DNA from: Bettongia penicillata ogilbyi
Lineage: Eukaryota; Chordata; Mammalia; Diprotodontia; Potoroidae
Length of the DNA: 64,000 nucleotides
Assembly: GCA_023548195.1 (NCBI GenBank)
Contig: JAJHZJ010000808.1
Span: 1,654,182 to 1,718,181 of the forward strand
Reading direction: 5' to 3'
The notes under the pieces were generated by a model. The model was not told where the DNA came from, did no database searches, and was given only the letters and a program-made list of their open reading frames with translations. Both the position numbers and the translations under genes were made by a program. Every line of letters begins with the position of its first letter. The first letter of the stretch is position 1. This document shows, piece after piece, positions 22,010 to 34,620 of the stretch.

Positions 22010-22145
22010 CCACTAAAAAGTGACTGATACCTTTGTGGCTTTGGGTATGTTGCTCAACCTCCTTGGGTCTGTTTCCTTAATGTTTCATAAGAGGGCAGGA
22101 CTAGAAGACCTCTGATGTTTCTTCCAGCTTTAGATCTGTGACACT
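22010..22145 (+). mobile_element. MIR-type SINE fragment
   Basis: GTTGCTCAACCTCCTTGGGT and GGACTAGAAGACCTCTGATG then TTCCAGCTTTAGATCTGTGA. Confidence 0.65.
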
Positions 22146-22314
22146 AATAGAAAGTTACCTTTGTCTTCTTCCTGAGAGAGTTGGCAGCTATATAGATTCA
22201 TAATCTGATGTTTTTCTGCTTGCCTTCTGAGAATCAGAAATCAGCAAGCTCTCTCCTGACCTCTAGACTTTTCTGATAGCATCAACTGATTCTCAGTCCA
22301 GTCCTTATGGACTA

Positions 22315-22500
22315 AAAGCTGGAAAAAACCTTAGAGGTCATTTAGTCCAACTTCCTTCATCTGAAAGATGAAGGAACATGTATGGAAGAGGTTAAATGAC
22401 TTTGCTTAAGATCACACCAAGTGCTAAGTGACTCAGTCAAGATTAGAACCCAGATCCTCTGACTCTAATTCTAGCATTATCTCTAGTGTGCGACGCTACT
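22315..22500 (-). mobile_element. MIR-like SINE
   Basis: GAGGTCATTTAGTCCAACTT, GTTAAATGACTTTGCTTAAG and GAACCCAGATCCTCTGACTC. Confidence 0.75.
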
Positions 22501-22969
22501 TCTCTCCTGATGGCTCCTTGTCCTCCTTTTGTTCACATGTCTTTGTCTCTTCATCTTGACATCATCCCATACTTCTCAGAGACCCATCTGTGGCCTGTTC
22601 CTACACCATATAATTTTCATGCTAGAGTTCACTGCTTCAAATAATTCTTCTGTGAGTTCCGTGTATTATCAGCTGTGTCCTATCATCACCTCCTATGTCT
22701 ATTTTTACAAATAAAGAACATAACACACCTTTGTTGAGTGTATTTTTCTGGGTTTAGCTATTAATGTGAAGAGTAACTTTAAATAGTAAAGTTCTTGTGG
22801 TTGGAAGTTAAGATTTATTTATACCTATTGAGAATGCAAACTTTAGCAACAGGTTATATTCATCATGATTTTGAAATTAGGAATTTGACAATTCTTTCTT
22901 TGTTATGATTCTTTTTGGATTTACATTTTAAAAGTAATTAGAGTAGAACATTGTTGTTACAGATCTGGC

Positions 22970-23125
22970 AACTGGAGGCAATCTGGTACAGTGAAAAAGT
23001 ATTTATAGTTTGCTTATTTGTCATGAGGGTGATGTTGGACAAATCTCTGGACCTTCCTGAGTTTTGGATCCTCATCTATAAAATGAGGCATTGAAATAGA
23101 CAGCCTAAGGCTATGACTCAGTGAT
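22970..23125 (+). mobile_element. MIR-type SINE
   Basis: GGAGGCAATCTGGTACAGTG head and GGATCCTCATCTATAAAATG. Confidence 0.6.
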
Positions 23126-23224
23126 CATGCTTCGGATTCATATAGACTGTAGGTCGAATCACATCGCCCCAAACACGTAAGTTGCATATTCTAGGCAGGC
23201 TGCCTGAACCAGTGGAACACTCAC

Positions 23225-23370
23225 AGTATCAGGAGTTTGAGAATATTGTTGTTCTGAGTCTTTGTGATTATAGCCACTTAAATGCTTTGTGATTCGGTTT
23301 CCTCATTTGTAAAATGAGGACAGTCTGTCTCTCCTACCTCCCTTATAGGATAATGAAGGTAACAGAAGAA
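23225..23370 (+). mobile_element. SINE 3' fragment
   Basis: GGTTTCCTCATTTGTAAAAT followed by a CTCCTACCTCCCTTATAGGA block. Confidence 0.55.
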
Positions 23371-25059
23371 TAATTTTAGAAGGAGGCAGCATCCTTGTTA
23401 GCACTTTAGTATTATTGACAACAGAAGTATCTCCCACAGTAGCATCTTAAGAATGACTCCACTAGTCTCATTTTTATACATTTAGTTGGGTTTATGATAA
23501 TTTAAAAATATATGTAATTATTAATTTAGAAAGCTTCTCTCTTCGAGCTGGTTTTGAAGGTCTTAGATGGCCAAGAATATCCCATCTCCTTTCTCATAGT
23601 ATCCCACAGACCTATAAACATAGTTCTATCACAGAGTATTTCTAATTATCTGGATGTGTGTAGCAGGATGTTTCCTGCCCTATCAGCCTTCCAAACTAGT
23701 CTTGGAACTCTCAGACACATGTTCCTAAACCTCTGCACTACCCATCTCACTTGGCTAGCATTATAAAGTATAAATAAGACATTTAGCTGCTACTTTTATA
23801 TTATTCTGCCCCTTCCCCCTCCAACGCTAACTTTCAGCTCTGAATTGCCTCCCACTTTCCCAGCATTTGGAGAAGGAAGGGGTAGGGGGAGGGAAGTAGG
23901 AGGAAGACCTAGAATGGAGGAGGGGAGGTGGAGAGTGGCCTCCAAAAATGCCATTCCTCTAAGTAGCTTTAGTGCTTGGAAAAAGCAACATGTGTTTCCC
24001 CAGCAACCAGGTCTGTTCTTCTGCCTTGGCCATTCTTTTAACCTGGTGTTTCTGACTGCTAAAGAAATCTATGCTGTCTTTTGTCTTCCTTCCCCCTGCC
24101 TCCGCCACCCACCCCCAATTGCTTATTTCTCTGAATGGAAATAGTGTAGAAGAAGGTATAAAATTTCAAGATAAATCATTTATGAACTACTCTTAGAAAG
24201 AGAAGAGAGTTCCTTCATAGATCACTCTTTGACAAATGCAAAGAAGAGATGCTTTGTTCCTGTTTTGTTTTCTTGCTAGTAAACATTTTAAATCATCCAG
24301 GGGAATTTTTTTTCTGTGCATTTCTCATGACTGCTGCATTCTGGACCTATGGATTGCTTTGAGTAAAATATCATGCTAAATGAGTACCAGGAATGGAAAT
24401 CCCTGTGCCCAAATCGTCCGTGTCAGTTCATATGGAGAATTCTTCTCTTTGGTTCTTCCTGTGTTAAATCTAATCCCTTTTGTAAATAAGAGCTTTGTTC
24501 CATGGTCATGGATTCTATCCATCCCCAACTCCTACTATTTTCCTCACAAACCCATGCCTTGGACTCCACGGGGTCCAGATAGCACTATGTGCCTAATTGA
24601 GTTCTTCATATTTCCACCACTGGAAAAACAAAGTAGAAATCCATCTGAGTTTCATCTTTGTATATATGAAGGGAAGTATATCAGTATCTTTGGTATCTTT
24701 GGCATTATTGCTTCTTGCGTTGGATAGGACCTCAAAGGACATCTTATCCAAACTGACCAAACGTTTTCTTTGACATGTCTGACAAAATAGTTATTTAGCC
24801 TCTGGCTGTCCATTGATATAGGATCCTGCTACTTCAGACTGTTTGGGGACAGTTCTAATGTTATTGGAGAAGCAGTGTAGACTAGGGAAGAGAGGGAGGG
24901 AAGAGGAAATGAGAGAGGGGAGGGGAGAGGAAAGTAGGAGAGAAGTTCAAATCCTGCTTTCAACTCATGATACTGGAGAAAGGGACTTGGCCTTCATTAC
25001 TAAATTCCTTTCTTGTAACTCTCTACATCCATGAAATTACTGGTTAGTCCCTATCCTTA

Positions 25060-25290
25060 TCTAATCATGTTGAAATCTGTTTTCCCTAGTCTTTCTTAAT
25101 TTCAGTGCTTTGCCTCTTCAGTATTTCCCATTTATCCTGTATGTTGCTTGCTTTGTATATATTTGTTTGCAACTTGTCTCCTCCATTAGATGGTAAGGTC
25201 CTTGAGGACGGGAATTCTTCTTGTATCCCCAGAGTTTAGCACAGTGCTTGGCAGTAGTGGGCCTTAATAAGTCTTCATCTATTTATTTTA
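25060..25290 (+). mobile_element. L2 LINE 3' end
   Basis: CCCATTTATCCTGTATGTTG, TCTCCTCCATTAGATGGTAA, GGTCCTTGAGGACGGGAATT and TTTAGCACAGTGCTTGGCAG are the L2 tail in order. Confidence 0.8.
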
Positions 25291-25649
25291 ACTACTATCC
25301 TTTGATCCTAAATTTCTCCTCTGCCCACAGAGATTAAATCTAATTTCTCTTGCAAATGAGAGTCTTCAAACATTAGTGGTAAATTCTTCAATTTTTTTCC
25401 TTCCTCCTCTAAATCTTCTCAAGTTAAAATTTTCATCTCCTTTATGTGGTCAGTCTTATGCCATCGTTTCTTCCTTGAGCTAAAATCTGATTTTCTCTAG
25501 CTTCCATCCATTGTTCCTAGATTTTACCCTCTAGATCTAAGGAGAATAAATCAAATCCTTCTCACCTCCTTAACAGCCCCTCAGAGACTTAGAGTTGAGG
25601 TAACGGCTTCCAATGTTTCCTCTACATAGATGACTGGATCTGACATCTG

Positions 25650-25870
25650 TATGTACTTTACAAAATATTCATAGTGTTTTCTCATTTGATTGTCACAGCA
25701 ATTTGATAAGGTAGCCAGGGCAGGGATGCTGATGAGGATGATTATGCCTCTGCTATACCTTGAGGAAACAAAAGTTCCCAGAGGTTAAGTGATATGTTCA
25801 GAATCACAGGGTTTGTTAAGTGGTAAAGAACTGGAAGCATGGAAGCTTGTTGTGTTGCACATGGCCTTAA
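25650..25870 (-). mobile_element. MIR-like SINE
   Basis: TTTTCTCATTTGATTGTCAC, GAGGAAACAAAAGTTCCCAG and AGAATCACAGGGTTTGTTAA. Confidence 0.65.
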
Positions 25871-27549
25871 AAACAGGCACTTACTAGTATGCCTCAAATT
25901 TGGGTTTTCATTATTAAAAATATTTGTCACCACAAGGATCTAAAGAAATATGAGACAGTCTCTCTTGTGAAGGCTCCACTGGGGAGCTAGAACTTAGCCA
26001 TGAAAAAGATTAAAAAAAAATTTATGTAAACTGAAACTGAAGGAAATCTGACAGTACATCTAATGAAACTGAACCTATTATATTTTTGATTTTCTGTTTT
26101 CTTTTCATTCTATTTTCTGAAGGAATTGGTCTTTTTATATATTTTTGCATTTATTGTTGGCTGTAAGTGTGCCTGGAGATAGGAAGGAGTATGGAGCATA
26201 TTTTACTGTGGGACTAGGGTATTCAAAGATTTTTTCCCCCTTTTGTATAAAACAAAAGGTAAGGTTTTTTTTAAACATGGTTAACAAAAAACATCCTTTT
26301 CCCCTATTTTAGAGAATTAAAGGGGAACAATTTTGGTCTTAATGAAATGCTTTTCATTTTGAGTAGGCCAAAATGTAGAATTCTCTTATTCTAGGAAAAA
26401 ACCAACACAGCTAAGAATTTCTTTGAAATAATTCATATCATCTTGTATATTTGCATGTTCCATCAAATGGAACTTTCAGACCTTACATCTCTAGTTAAGT
26501 TTTAAAAACCAAACTTAACCTAATATAGCTTGATAAGGGCAATGATTCAGAGCCCTTTGTATAAGCCAATAGTCTGTTGTGATATTGTGGTTCAAAGAAA
26601 TATTGTGTTGACTATTGCTATGTAAATAGGCCTAATTTGTACCTAGATTAAGTGTATTGAATGAGATAATGAGTATTTTTAGTAATGAAAAAAAGATCAA
26701 GAAATTTCTGCTAACATGTAGCCTAATGAAAAACAGTCTTATTTTGAATAGCTATTTGATAGTCTTCTATTACTGGATTGAGTGAAAACTATGGATGCTA
26801 CTTTTGAGACACTTTCTGGTATGACTGGGCAATTTTTAGAAAAATACTGAAAATGGTCAAATGGATTATAAAAAAGAATCCATCTAATTGGAAGGAAAAA
26901 AAAGCAAATGAAATACAAATAAAAGTTAAAGGTCCCCATTTGTAATATTTATTTAGGTGTTCCCTGTCTTACTGGATAAGTTACTTGGAAGTTCTCTGGG
27001 CGTCAGTTTCCTCACCATCCAGTTGAGGAGGTTGGATCTCTCCATCTGATCTCCGGTCTTGACAATTGGACCTTCCACATGTTGTGCTTGAAAGAGATCA
27101 CCACAAGGTGGCACTGTTGCTTGCTCTTATTGAGCTGATCGTTTCTGTTTTCTTTTTATTTCTTCAGTTCCCCAGAGCATGTCTGAAACTTTTGAAATTG
27201 TTAGAAAACTCCATGTTTCCTTTTTAGCCAGTCAAGTTAAGAATTAAGCAGAACAAGAGATAATGAATGATGTTCTCTCCTGAATGGAAAAAGAAATTTC
27301 TCTTGATTTTCCTTCCTTTGGACATAATTTCCATGGAGAATAAGGAGTAGGCTTCCACCTATTTAGGAAACAACAGAAAATCAACTCTTCTAACCCAAGA
27401 TAATTAACAAAATTCTTAACTTACAAAAATTTTAGTTAAGACTTAATATTTTGTATTTGATTACCTGGAATGGTGGAAATCAAAAAAACCATAATGGCAG
27501 GCAAAGTATCTACTATTTATCTCCTACTTGATGATACTTATGCCATCAC

Positions 27550-27765
27550 CTAACCTTTTCTTAAAAAAAGTTTTTATTGGTGCTTTTCCCCCCGTAGATA
27601 ATATTTTTCCCTAATTACATGTAAAGAGAATTTTTTAACATACATGTTTTATATAAAATTTTGAATTTCACATTTTCTCCCTCCTTCCTCCCTAAGAACA
27701 GTAAACAGTTTAATATAGGTTATGTAAATGCAGTGATATAAAACGTGTGTCTCTTTGTGCTTTTT
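27550..27765 (-). mobile_element. L1-lineage 3' end
   Basis: CCCTAATTACATGTAAAGAG, TTTTAACATACATGTTTTAT, TTTTGAATTTCACATTTTCT and TTTAATATAGGTTATGTAAA match the 3' module shared with 3950 and 61850. Confidence 0.65.
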
Positions 27766-27884
27766 GTCATTTTCTACCTTTTTGCCCTTTCTGGCTTTTT
27801 GCAAGTTAATTTAGGAGTTTAAATAATCAGTAAGTCAAATAGCACATGTTTGAGTACTTATTCTGTTGGGGATATAGGAAAGCG

Positions 27885-28025
27885 TAAGGTGTGGTTCCTA
27901 CCCTATGATTACTGTGAGACCATGAGCTACATTCACCTCTCTAGCCTTCAGTTTCTTCATTTTAAAAATATGACGTTTCAACTAGATTATTTCCAAAAGC
28001 CCTTCTAGATCTGATTTCATGAATA
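27885..28025 (+). mobile_element. MIR-type SINE fragment
   Basis: CTAGCCTTCAGTTTCTTCAT and CAAAAGCCCTTCTAGATCTG. Confidence 0.55.
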
Positions 28026-28319
28026 TAACTAAATTACTTATCCAGTTTAGGAGACAAAACATGACTGTATCATGACAAAACAATACTAAATCAATCACAC
28101 AGACAGCAAATGCCCTGAGGCCTGGTGCTGTAAGGAACCCTAGAGGCCACCAAGTCCTTTCTTGCCTGGAATAGTATTTCAGTGGTTTAGAAAGTACATA
28201 TTAAGCACCACTTCTAGGTGTAATAATTGGTAAAGGGCTGTCCTCAGAGTCAAGGTGATCTATGTATAAGCCCTGCCTCTGATACATACTGTTCGCATCT
28301 AATTCAGGTTCTGATCATC

Positions 28320-28630
28320 ACAGGAATATATTAGACAAAAAAATTAAGCATTGAGGCACTGGAGATACAAAGACAAAAATGAGACTAGTCCTTGTCCACG
28401 TGGAGCTTATATTCTATTGAGAGAAACAAGAACACAGATAAGTAAATATATGATATGTACAACATTATTTCTGAGTGGTGGTCAAAGAATCTAAGGCTGT
28501 GAATGCCAGTTAGTAGGGATTGTTTCATTCTTTGCTTGTATCCCTGGTGACACCTAATAGGTAGTAAATAATCGCTGGTCGATTGATTCAGGAAATAAAG
28601 TGTGGTTTGGCTAGGATGGAAAGTCAGTTT
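28320..28630 (-). mobile_element. L2 LINE fragment
   Basis: GAGGCACTGGAGATACAAAG and GTGGAGCTTATATTCTATTG mark the antisense L2 3' module; the 155-codon open frame on the opposite strand here is an accident of this relic. Confidence 0.6.
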
Positions 28631-29257
28631 CAAAGTAAAGGATAAAATTAGGAAGGCAGGTTGGTAAGAAGATGGCAGGCGTAAGAGTTTAGACTTTAGA
28701 AAAATGTAAGAAGGAGAGAGAATCACTGAAAATGTTTTAGCTGGGGACTGATGATTTGAACACGGTTGTACAAATACTTTGGAATTTTTTTTCAGCCTGC
28801 TGAAATTTTCTGTGGCCTCCAGAATTTGCTGAGTTCTCTCCCACATAAGCAAAATTATGCAGCCAAAAGCAATCTCAGAGGCTCGGTATAATGAATTCCT
28901 TGACAGTGAAAGTTCTTAAGTTTGTAATATGTTACCTTGGGAGAGCATGGAATGTCCTTCTTTGTAAAAGTTTTGAAAATAACCTATTTTCATAAATATC
29001 TAGAATTGTTTGAAAGTTCTGCCTGGCCAGCTATCCTACTGAAGAGTCACTTGGCCACCTGCCACTAGCACTTCCTGCCTTTCCCCTTCCCCCCACATTC
29101 CTGACTGCTAGAGGATGGTGAAGGCTGTGCTCTCTAGGCTTCTAAGCAATTTCTTCCCAATGCCCTTTCTGAAAAGGTAGTGGGAAGGAACAGCAGGGAG
29201 ACAAAGGATTGTGAAGACTTGGAGTTTCCAACAGGGAAAGGATCCCAAGGAAGCGGG

Positions 29258-29260
29258 GTG

Positions 29261-29329
<69 letters not shown>

Positions 29330-29640
29330 TGTGTGTGAGAGAGAGAGAATGAGTGTGTGTGTGTGTGTGTGAGAGAGAGAATGAGTGTGGGTGTGTATGT
29401 GTGAAAGAGTGAGGATGAGAGTGTGTGTGTGTGTGTGAGAGAGAGACAGACAGACAGACAGAGACAGAGAGGAGAGAGAGAGAGGGACAGAGAGAGAGAG
29501 AGAAAGAGAGAGAGAGAATGAATGAGTGTATGTGATAGGGTGAGAGACAATGTGTGAATCTTTGTGTGAGACAGGGAAAAATAGAGTGTGTAAGGAGGGA
29601 GGAACGGAGACAGAGAGGGAGAGAGAAAATGAGAATATAA
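29258..29640. repeat. Composite GA / GT / GACA microsatellite, about 380 bp
   Basis: A (GA)n run of about 30 units is followed by alternating GAGAGAGAATGAGTGTGTGT modules, a GACAGACAGACAGA stretch, and more GA. The lower-coordinate strand is almost pure purine over long stretches. The 138-residue open frame on the opposite strand is low-complexity (Ser/Leu/Thr/His) and not a gene. Confidence 0.95.
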
Positions 29641-31190
29641 AACGTGCCCTGTGCTGCTTTTTTTTCCCTTGGACTCTCAGCCTAGCTGTCTAATTCAGAC
29701 TTGTCCAAAATCTATCCTATTGCCCCTCCTCTCCTGCCCCAGTTGATCTCCTTTCCTTTGTCCCCCTTCTCCTCTCCCTCTCATCTACTCTACCCCTCCC
29801 ATTCTAGTGGCAAATCCTACTGCTGCCTGAAACTTTTAGGACAAAACCTCCAAGAGAAGTTGATATTCAGATAAATCAACAGATTGAACATCAGAAACAT
29901 AGCAGGTTATATAGACAGTGAAGCAGCAAACAGACCTTTTCTTCTTTTTTAGAGAGAGGAGCTGGCCAAAAGCTGTTGGCAGTGATTTAGTAATGAGTTT
30001 AACAAGATTTCTTTGGCTCCTTTGCCAGTTGTACAGTGAGAGATTTTATTGAGATGAGCAGCGAGATGGTTATTGTATTGTAGATATTCTGGAATTAAAC
30101 ATCAAGTTTTACTCCTAAAGCACCATTATTTGACTTTTGGAAATCATTTAAGCAGTTGTTTTGATTTTTTTAAAAAAAAATCAAATTTCTAGATGGGAAT
30201 GTTTTTCTGAGTTGAAATTTTACCCAAGAATTTCCAAGCACTCAGTTTGTAAACTGTGACTTGAAGTTAGTTTGTAAAATGTAAAACATATATTAAAATG
30301 AATATTTTGGATTTGTCCTAGTTTCCAAAGGACTTGGTACGCACCAAGTTGGTGCATAAAGTTGCTGTTGCAACTGTTAAGAACTGTGAGGAAATTCCAA
30401 TAAATTCTGGAGTATGCTTATCAGATAAACCCAGAGGGTACATTTGATTCTTTTCTAAGGGGCCATTTCTTCAAATAAATTTTGTTTTATTAGTTCTTAT
30501 AAATGAAAATATTTGCAGAATAAGTACTAAAAGTTTTTTTAAACAGCATTTATGGAAGTGTAAGTTACTATAATTATGGGTCTTCTTAACCCTGAAAATT
30601 ATTTATGCTAACAAACCATGAATTTTATACTTGAAAGAATAATAGCTTTTCTACCAGAAAGTCCGAGGACTGTGGTGTATATTTCAAGATGGTTTAGTTT
30701 GAAAAGTGAAATTAAGGACAATCCTGGCATGGGAGGTTTCATGCTTGCCTAATCCTAAAAATCCTACTGGCTTATCTTTTGAGGTTTTCTTCTGCACCAC
30801 ACTCTTGCACATTCTTTCCCAGAGAAGCAAGAAAGTTGAATATCAGCTGGTTAGTGCCAGGTTAACAAGTTATATTGCTGTCAGAGCCCCAGCCTGCCCT
30901 CTCCTATCCCTCCAAATAAATACATTACAAAAACTATAAGTAGAAAATAATAATCTGAAACCAACAAGAACTAAGCTTTTAATGGTTAAACACGAGGAAT
31001 ATTTCTTCTACTCCATCCTGGGATAATTAAAATAACATTTACTAAACATCACCTGTGTATAAAAGCATTGTACTGGGCAGGAGGGTAGGACATAGTGGGT
31101 TGAGGGGAGGTATAATGTTTGGACAAAACATGTCGGGTGTGATCGAGCTTGGACATAAGAGGCTAATGCACATAACATGTTAAAGCTATA

Positions 31191-31250
31191 TACAGGCTGT
31201 CCCAAAAGTCTTCATGCATCTTTAAGCTAAGTCTTTTGAGACACCCTGTA
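31191..31250. mobile_element. 60-bp mariner-like palindromic element (MITE)
   Basis: Left 22 bases (TACAGGCTGTCCCAAAAGTC...) are the inverted complement of the right 22 bases (31229-31250) with 3 mismatches, separated by 16 bases. TA lies directly outside each end, as for mariner/Tc1 insertions. It has no room for a transposase and would have been mobilised in trans. Confidence 0.7.
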
Positions 31251-31594
31251 TATTCTAACTTCCAGCTATAGTGCAGAATGTTAGATGAGAAGAAAGGGTC
31301 ATGATATGCTTGCCTGGGTGAAGGGGCTTATTACAGACAAAAGAACATTATGGAAAACATCATAGGAAAGTTGACTTTTAAGGGATGAATAGGAATTTAA
31401 CAGGGTTCGGGGGTGTCTTTTCCCCCACCCTGCATTTTCTGTCCACTTACCTTTCAAAGAACAAACACATGATACACCCCTCCCCGCCAAATACTAAGTG
31501 CATTAGAGGACCCATAAAATGAAGTCTTACAACTGGGGAGGCAGGATAATTTAAAATGTGAAAAACTGAAGAATCTATCTACCTGTCTTCAGAG

Positions 31595-31705
31595 TCCATT
31601 TCTGCTCTTTACCACCCAAATGACCTTGGGGCTAATCCCTTGACCTCTCCTAGGCTTGAATGTCTTATGCTGCAAAATGAGGGCACTGAACCGAGTGATT
31701 GCTGA
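31595..31705 (+). mobile_element. MIR-type SINE fragment
   Basis: AAATGACCTTGGGGCTAATC, CCTTGACCTCTCCTAGGCTT and GCAAAATGAGGGCACTGAAC. Confidence 0.6.
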
Positions 31706-32774
31706 AACCTCTCCTCCCCCTCCCTGCTTTTGGTTCTAAACCCCGGGCTTGGCTCCTGATCTGTTTTGCTAGAGTTTGTCTAATTCAACTTAAGCTCTTT
31801 TTCTTTCCCTTGAGTTTCTTTCTCATCTTGAGCCCTCTCCTAAAAATGACTCCACCATCAGAGCTCCCCATTGGAAATCACAGGAAATGTGCATCAGCCG
31901 GAGTGAGTGATTGAGGGTGACTTAGTGGTTCTATAAGCCTCACCATCAGGGTTGTAGCTCTGTTTTTCTCACAGCTGGCGTTCAAGCTACAAATCTGAGG
32001 TTTTAAATTTGGAAGGATTAATAATAGAGGTACATGGGATGATTTTGTAATCACTGCTTATTTTGGCAGAGCAGTGTAAGCAATTTATTTAAAAGGCAAA
32101 AATAATTCAGTTTTCCACTGACTACTCAATTTTTTTTTTAAAAAGGAGCCATTTCCCCAAACACCACAAATGCCTATCTTCCCCCACCCTCTCCTTTTCT
32201 CTCTCTCCTCTCTCTCCCTTCTTGTCCCTCTTTATTTAGTTTACTGTGTTCCTTTGGGCAATGCATTTCATGGTGAGACCAAAGGAAATACCTGTTTACT
32301 GTAGTTCTGTTTTCTAAGACTGCCACTAGCAAGCAGTGAATCTCTGGGAACTGACCATTTTAGAAATGAGTGCTTTGAGTTTTTGCCAGCCTTGCTGAAA
32401 ACTCAAGATATGCTCACTGTGTATATGAGGAGTGGCCATGTTCTTTGTGGATTTTAGATTATCTAAAATTTAAATTGCAGGATACATTATACCTGTATTT
32501 AGCTGCTATTAAATTATTACACTAGGTCTTTGTAGAAAAAAAATTTCAAATTGGTAATTCCTGTTTACAAGCAATAATCAGTGAAGAATTCGATCTCCTT
32601 TCTATTCCTTCTCCTAATGCACTGTCTCATATTTGAAAGAGAAATATCTATTTGTAATGATATATCTGAAACATTTAGCATAATCTTTTTAGTCATTGAA
32701 AATCTTGGAACAAAAAATTTCATTTTTGAAGTTTTTTTCTAAATTAGATTATTTGTTTTCAGTGTTCAACAAAC

Positions 32775-32960
32775 ACTTCCATATATCTTAGATTTTTTTT
32801 TTCTCTCCCTTCACCCTCATTCCCCACTCCCTTTCCACGGAGGCATACAATTTTATATAGGCTCTATATGTACATTCCTATTAAGTACATGTTACGAAGA
32901 AGAATTAAAATGAGTGGGAGAAACCATAAAACAAAACTTCTATAAAACAATACTTCTATC
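32775..32960 (-). mobile_element. L1-lineage 3'-region fragment
   Basis: CTCTCCCTTCACCCTCATTC, GGAGGCATACAATTTTATAT and AGGCTCTATATGTACATTCC parallel the module at 62170-62230. Confidence 0.55.
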
Positions 32961-33419
32961 TGTGACCCAATGAAGTCTATTTTTTAAAACCCAAATTCTT
33001 CAAACTTGATTTGCTGTTAATTTTTAGGGAGGGATATGTACTATACTTCATCTCATAATGTGAAGTGAAAGTGATTGGCTTGAAATGAAAATAACTGGAA
33101 ATTGTATTCTCAGCATGCAATGATAATGACGCAGCTAACTTGGGTCAGTCATTGTTGGTATCCACTTTGAAAATATAGAGTTCCTGAGACTAGGTAAAGG
33201 TTACCAATAGTCACTGGATAACAAGGGAAGGTTTTTTTTTGTTTCTTGTTTCTTTGATTGTTTTTAATGTAAGCTGAGTAATGACATGACCAAAGCAGTA
33301 CTTTAAGAAAGATTAATCTGGCAATGAGATGAATCAGGAGACCAGGAATCAGGGAGAATAGTGTCAATTTCTCTTAAGTTGTAAACCAGAATCTTCCTTG
33401 TTTTTGTCTGTTTACCCCA

Positions 33420-33590
33420 TGGACAGAGTCCTGGGCCTAGGAGTTCAGACTTACTGTGTGACCTTGGGTAATATATCTTTCTACTACAAAACTCCTGAAT
33501 CATTGAGGGATGGGTAGAAAATACAGGGAGTAGGGGACTGTTTAAGCTGGTTACATTTGTAAGTCTATTCCTATGATTCTTGTCCCAAAA
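33420..33590 (+). mobile_element. Degraded MIR-type SINE
   Basis: GGACAGAGTCCTGGGCCTAG and TTACTGTGTGACCTTGGGTA are the recognisable parts. Confidence 0.5.
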
Positions 33591-33787
33591 GCCTAGAATA
33601 TTATTCCCTCTACTCTTAATTTTAGTGTTTCTTATCCTGGGCTCCTTGGATAGATTTTAGGAAGTCTTAGGGGGGAAAATTGCATCTTGTTTCTTTACTA
33701 ACGTCTAACTGAAATTTAGTATTTCTTTTGATTATGAATTTTTTTTAAAAAAATTATTTATTTTTAGATTCTGACATTCATTTCCTT

Positions 33788-34180
33788 TTTTTTTTTTTTG
33801 TAAAGACAAAACCAAAATGTTTATTCAGATACCAGAAAGCTATTTCCATCATGGTACCGATGACGTTTGTACACATTGTCAATAAAGGGCATCCATCCCC
33901 AAGCCTTCTCTTCCTTAGGCCTCACCACAAACAAGCTCCTGTAGGCAAAAAGCCCTCCCTCTCTCACACTACATGCTCTCCCCTGTTCTGCCTCTTGCCT
34001 CTCTCAGCTCTACCTCATCCTTCCTTGCTTGTCTCTGCCCTTCCTACTCCACCCATTTGACAAGCTTCTCTCACCATTGGCTCCATGTGACTCAGGGTGT
34101 GGGCTGGGCCAAAAGCAGATCACATGGGCCTATTAAAGGGCAGGGAAGATTTTCAAATTCCCTAACCATTATAATACTGA
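33788..34180 (-). mobile_element. Poly(A)-tailed retroposed sequence, source unknown
   Basis: Read on the minus strand, the stretch ends GAATAAACATTTTGGTTTTG, TCTTTAC, then a poly(A) run (plus-strand T run at 33788-33800). AATAAA lies about 20 bases before the tail, as in a reverse-transcribed polyadenylated RNA. The body is GA-rich and has no clear open frame on the transcribed strand. A processed copy of an LTR-driven or host transcript is possible. No target duplication could be fixed. Confidence 0.4.
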
Positions 34181-34434
34181 AGGGGCAATAATATTTTCAT
34201 TAGTGTTTGTGACTAAAAGTAGGGCCTTTCAGAATAGAGAGGTTTATGTGAAAAGTGAACTGCTTAATAAGGAAAGTGTCTAAAAGTGAGATTTAAGTGT
34301 CTGTACCACAGTACAATATAGCAGGCTAAATGAAGTGCGGGGGGGCAGAGAAAGGAGTGGTAGAACACATCTAAACAAGGGTAGAAAAAATGTATTTTCC
34401 CAGATCCTTGGGCAAATTTTTATCTTTTCAAAGA

Positions 34435-34620
34435 TTCATATATTTTCGGCTGGAAGGACCCTCAATGACAATCTAGTTCAGCCTCCTCACTGTTCAGATT
34501 AGGAAACAGGCCCAAGGAAACTGAGAAATTTGTCCAAGGCTAAATAGGTAAGTGCCAGGTGTGATTTGAATCCAGGGTCTCTCTCTTCAGAGACATTATT
34601 CTTTCTACTTTACCACAGAT
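34435..34620 (-). mobile_element. MIR-like SINE
   Basis: GGCTGGAAGGACCCTCAATG, GAAACAGGCCCAAGGAAACT and GATTTGAATCCAGGGTCTCT. Confidence 0.75.

Noticed and set aside
27150..27245. Possible exon after TTTATTTCTTCAG at 27166
   Set aside because: Good acceptor look, but the reading (PQSMSETFEIVRKLHVS) is not the expected TBC1D1 continuation and no good donor follows.
28385..28852. 155-residue open frame on the minus strand
   Set aside because: Overlaps an L2 relic and shows no domain or coding pattern.
29134..29550. 138-residue open frame on the minus strand
   Set aside because: Translation of the GA/GT microsatellite; Ser/Leu/His/Thr low complexity only.
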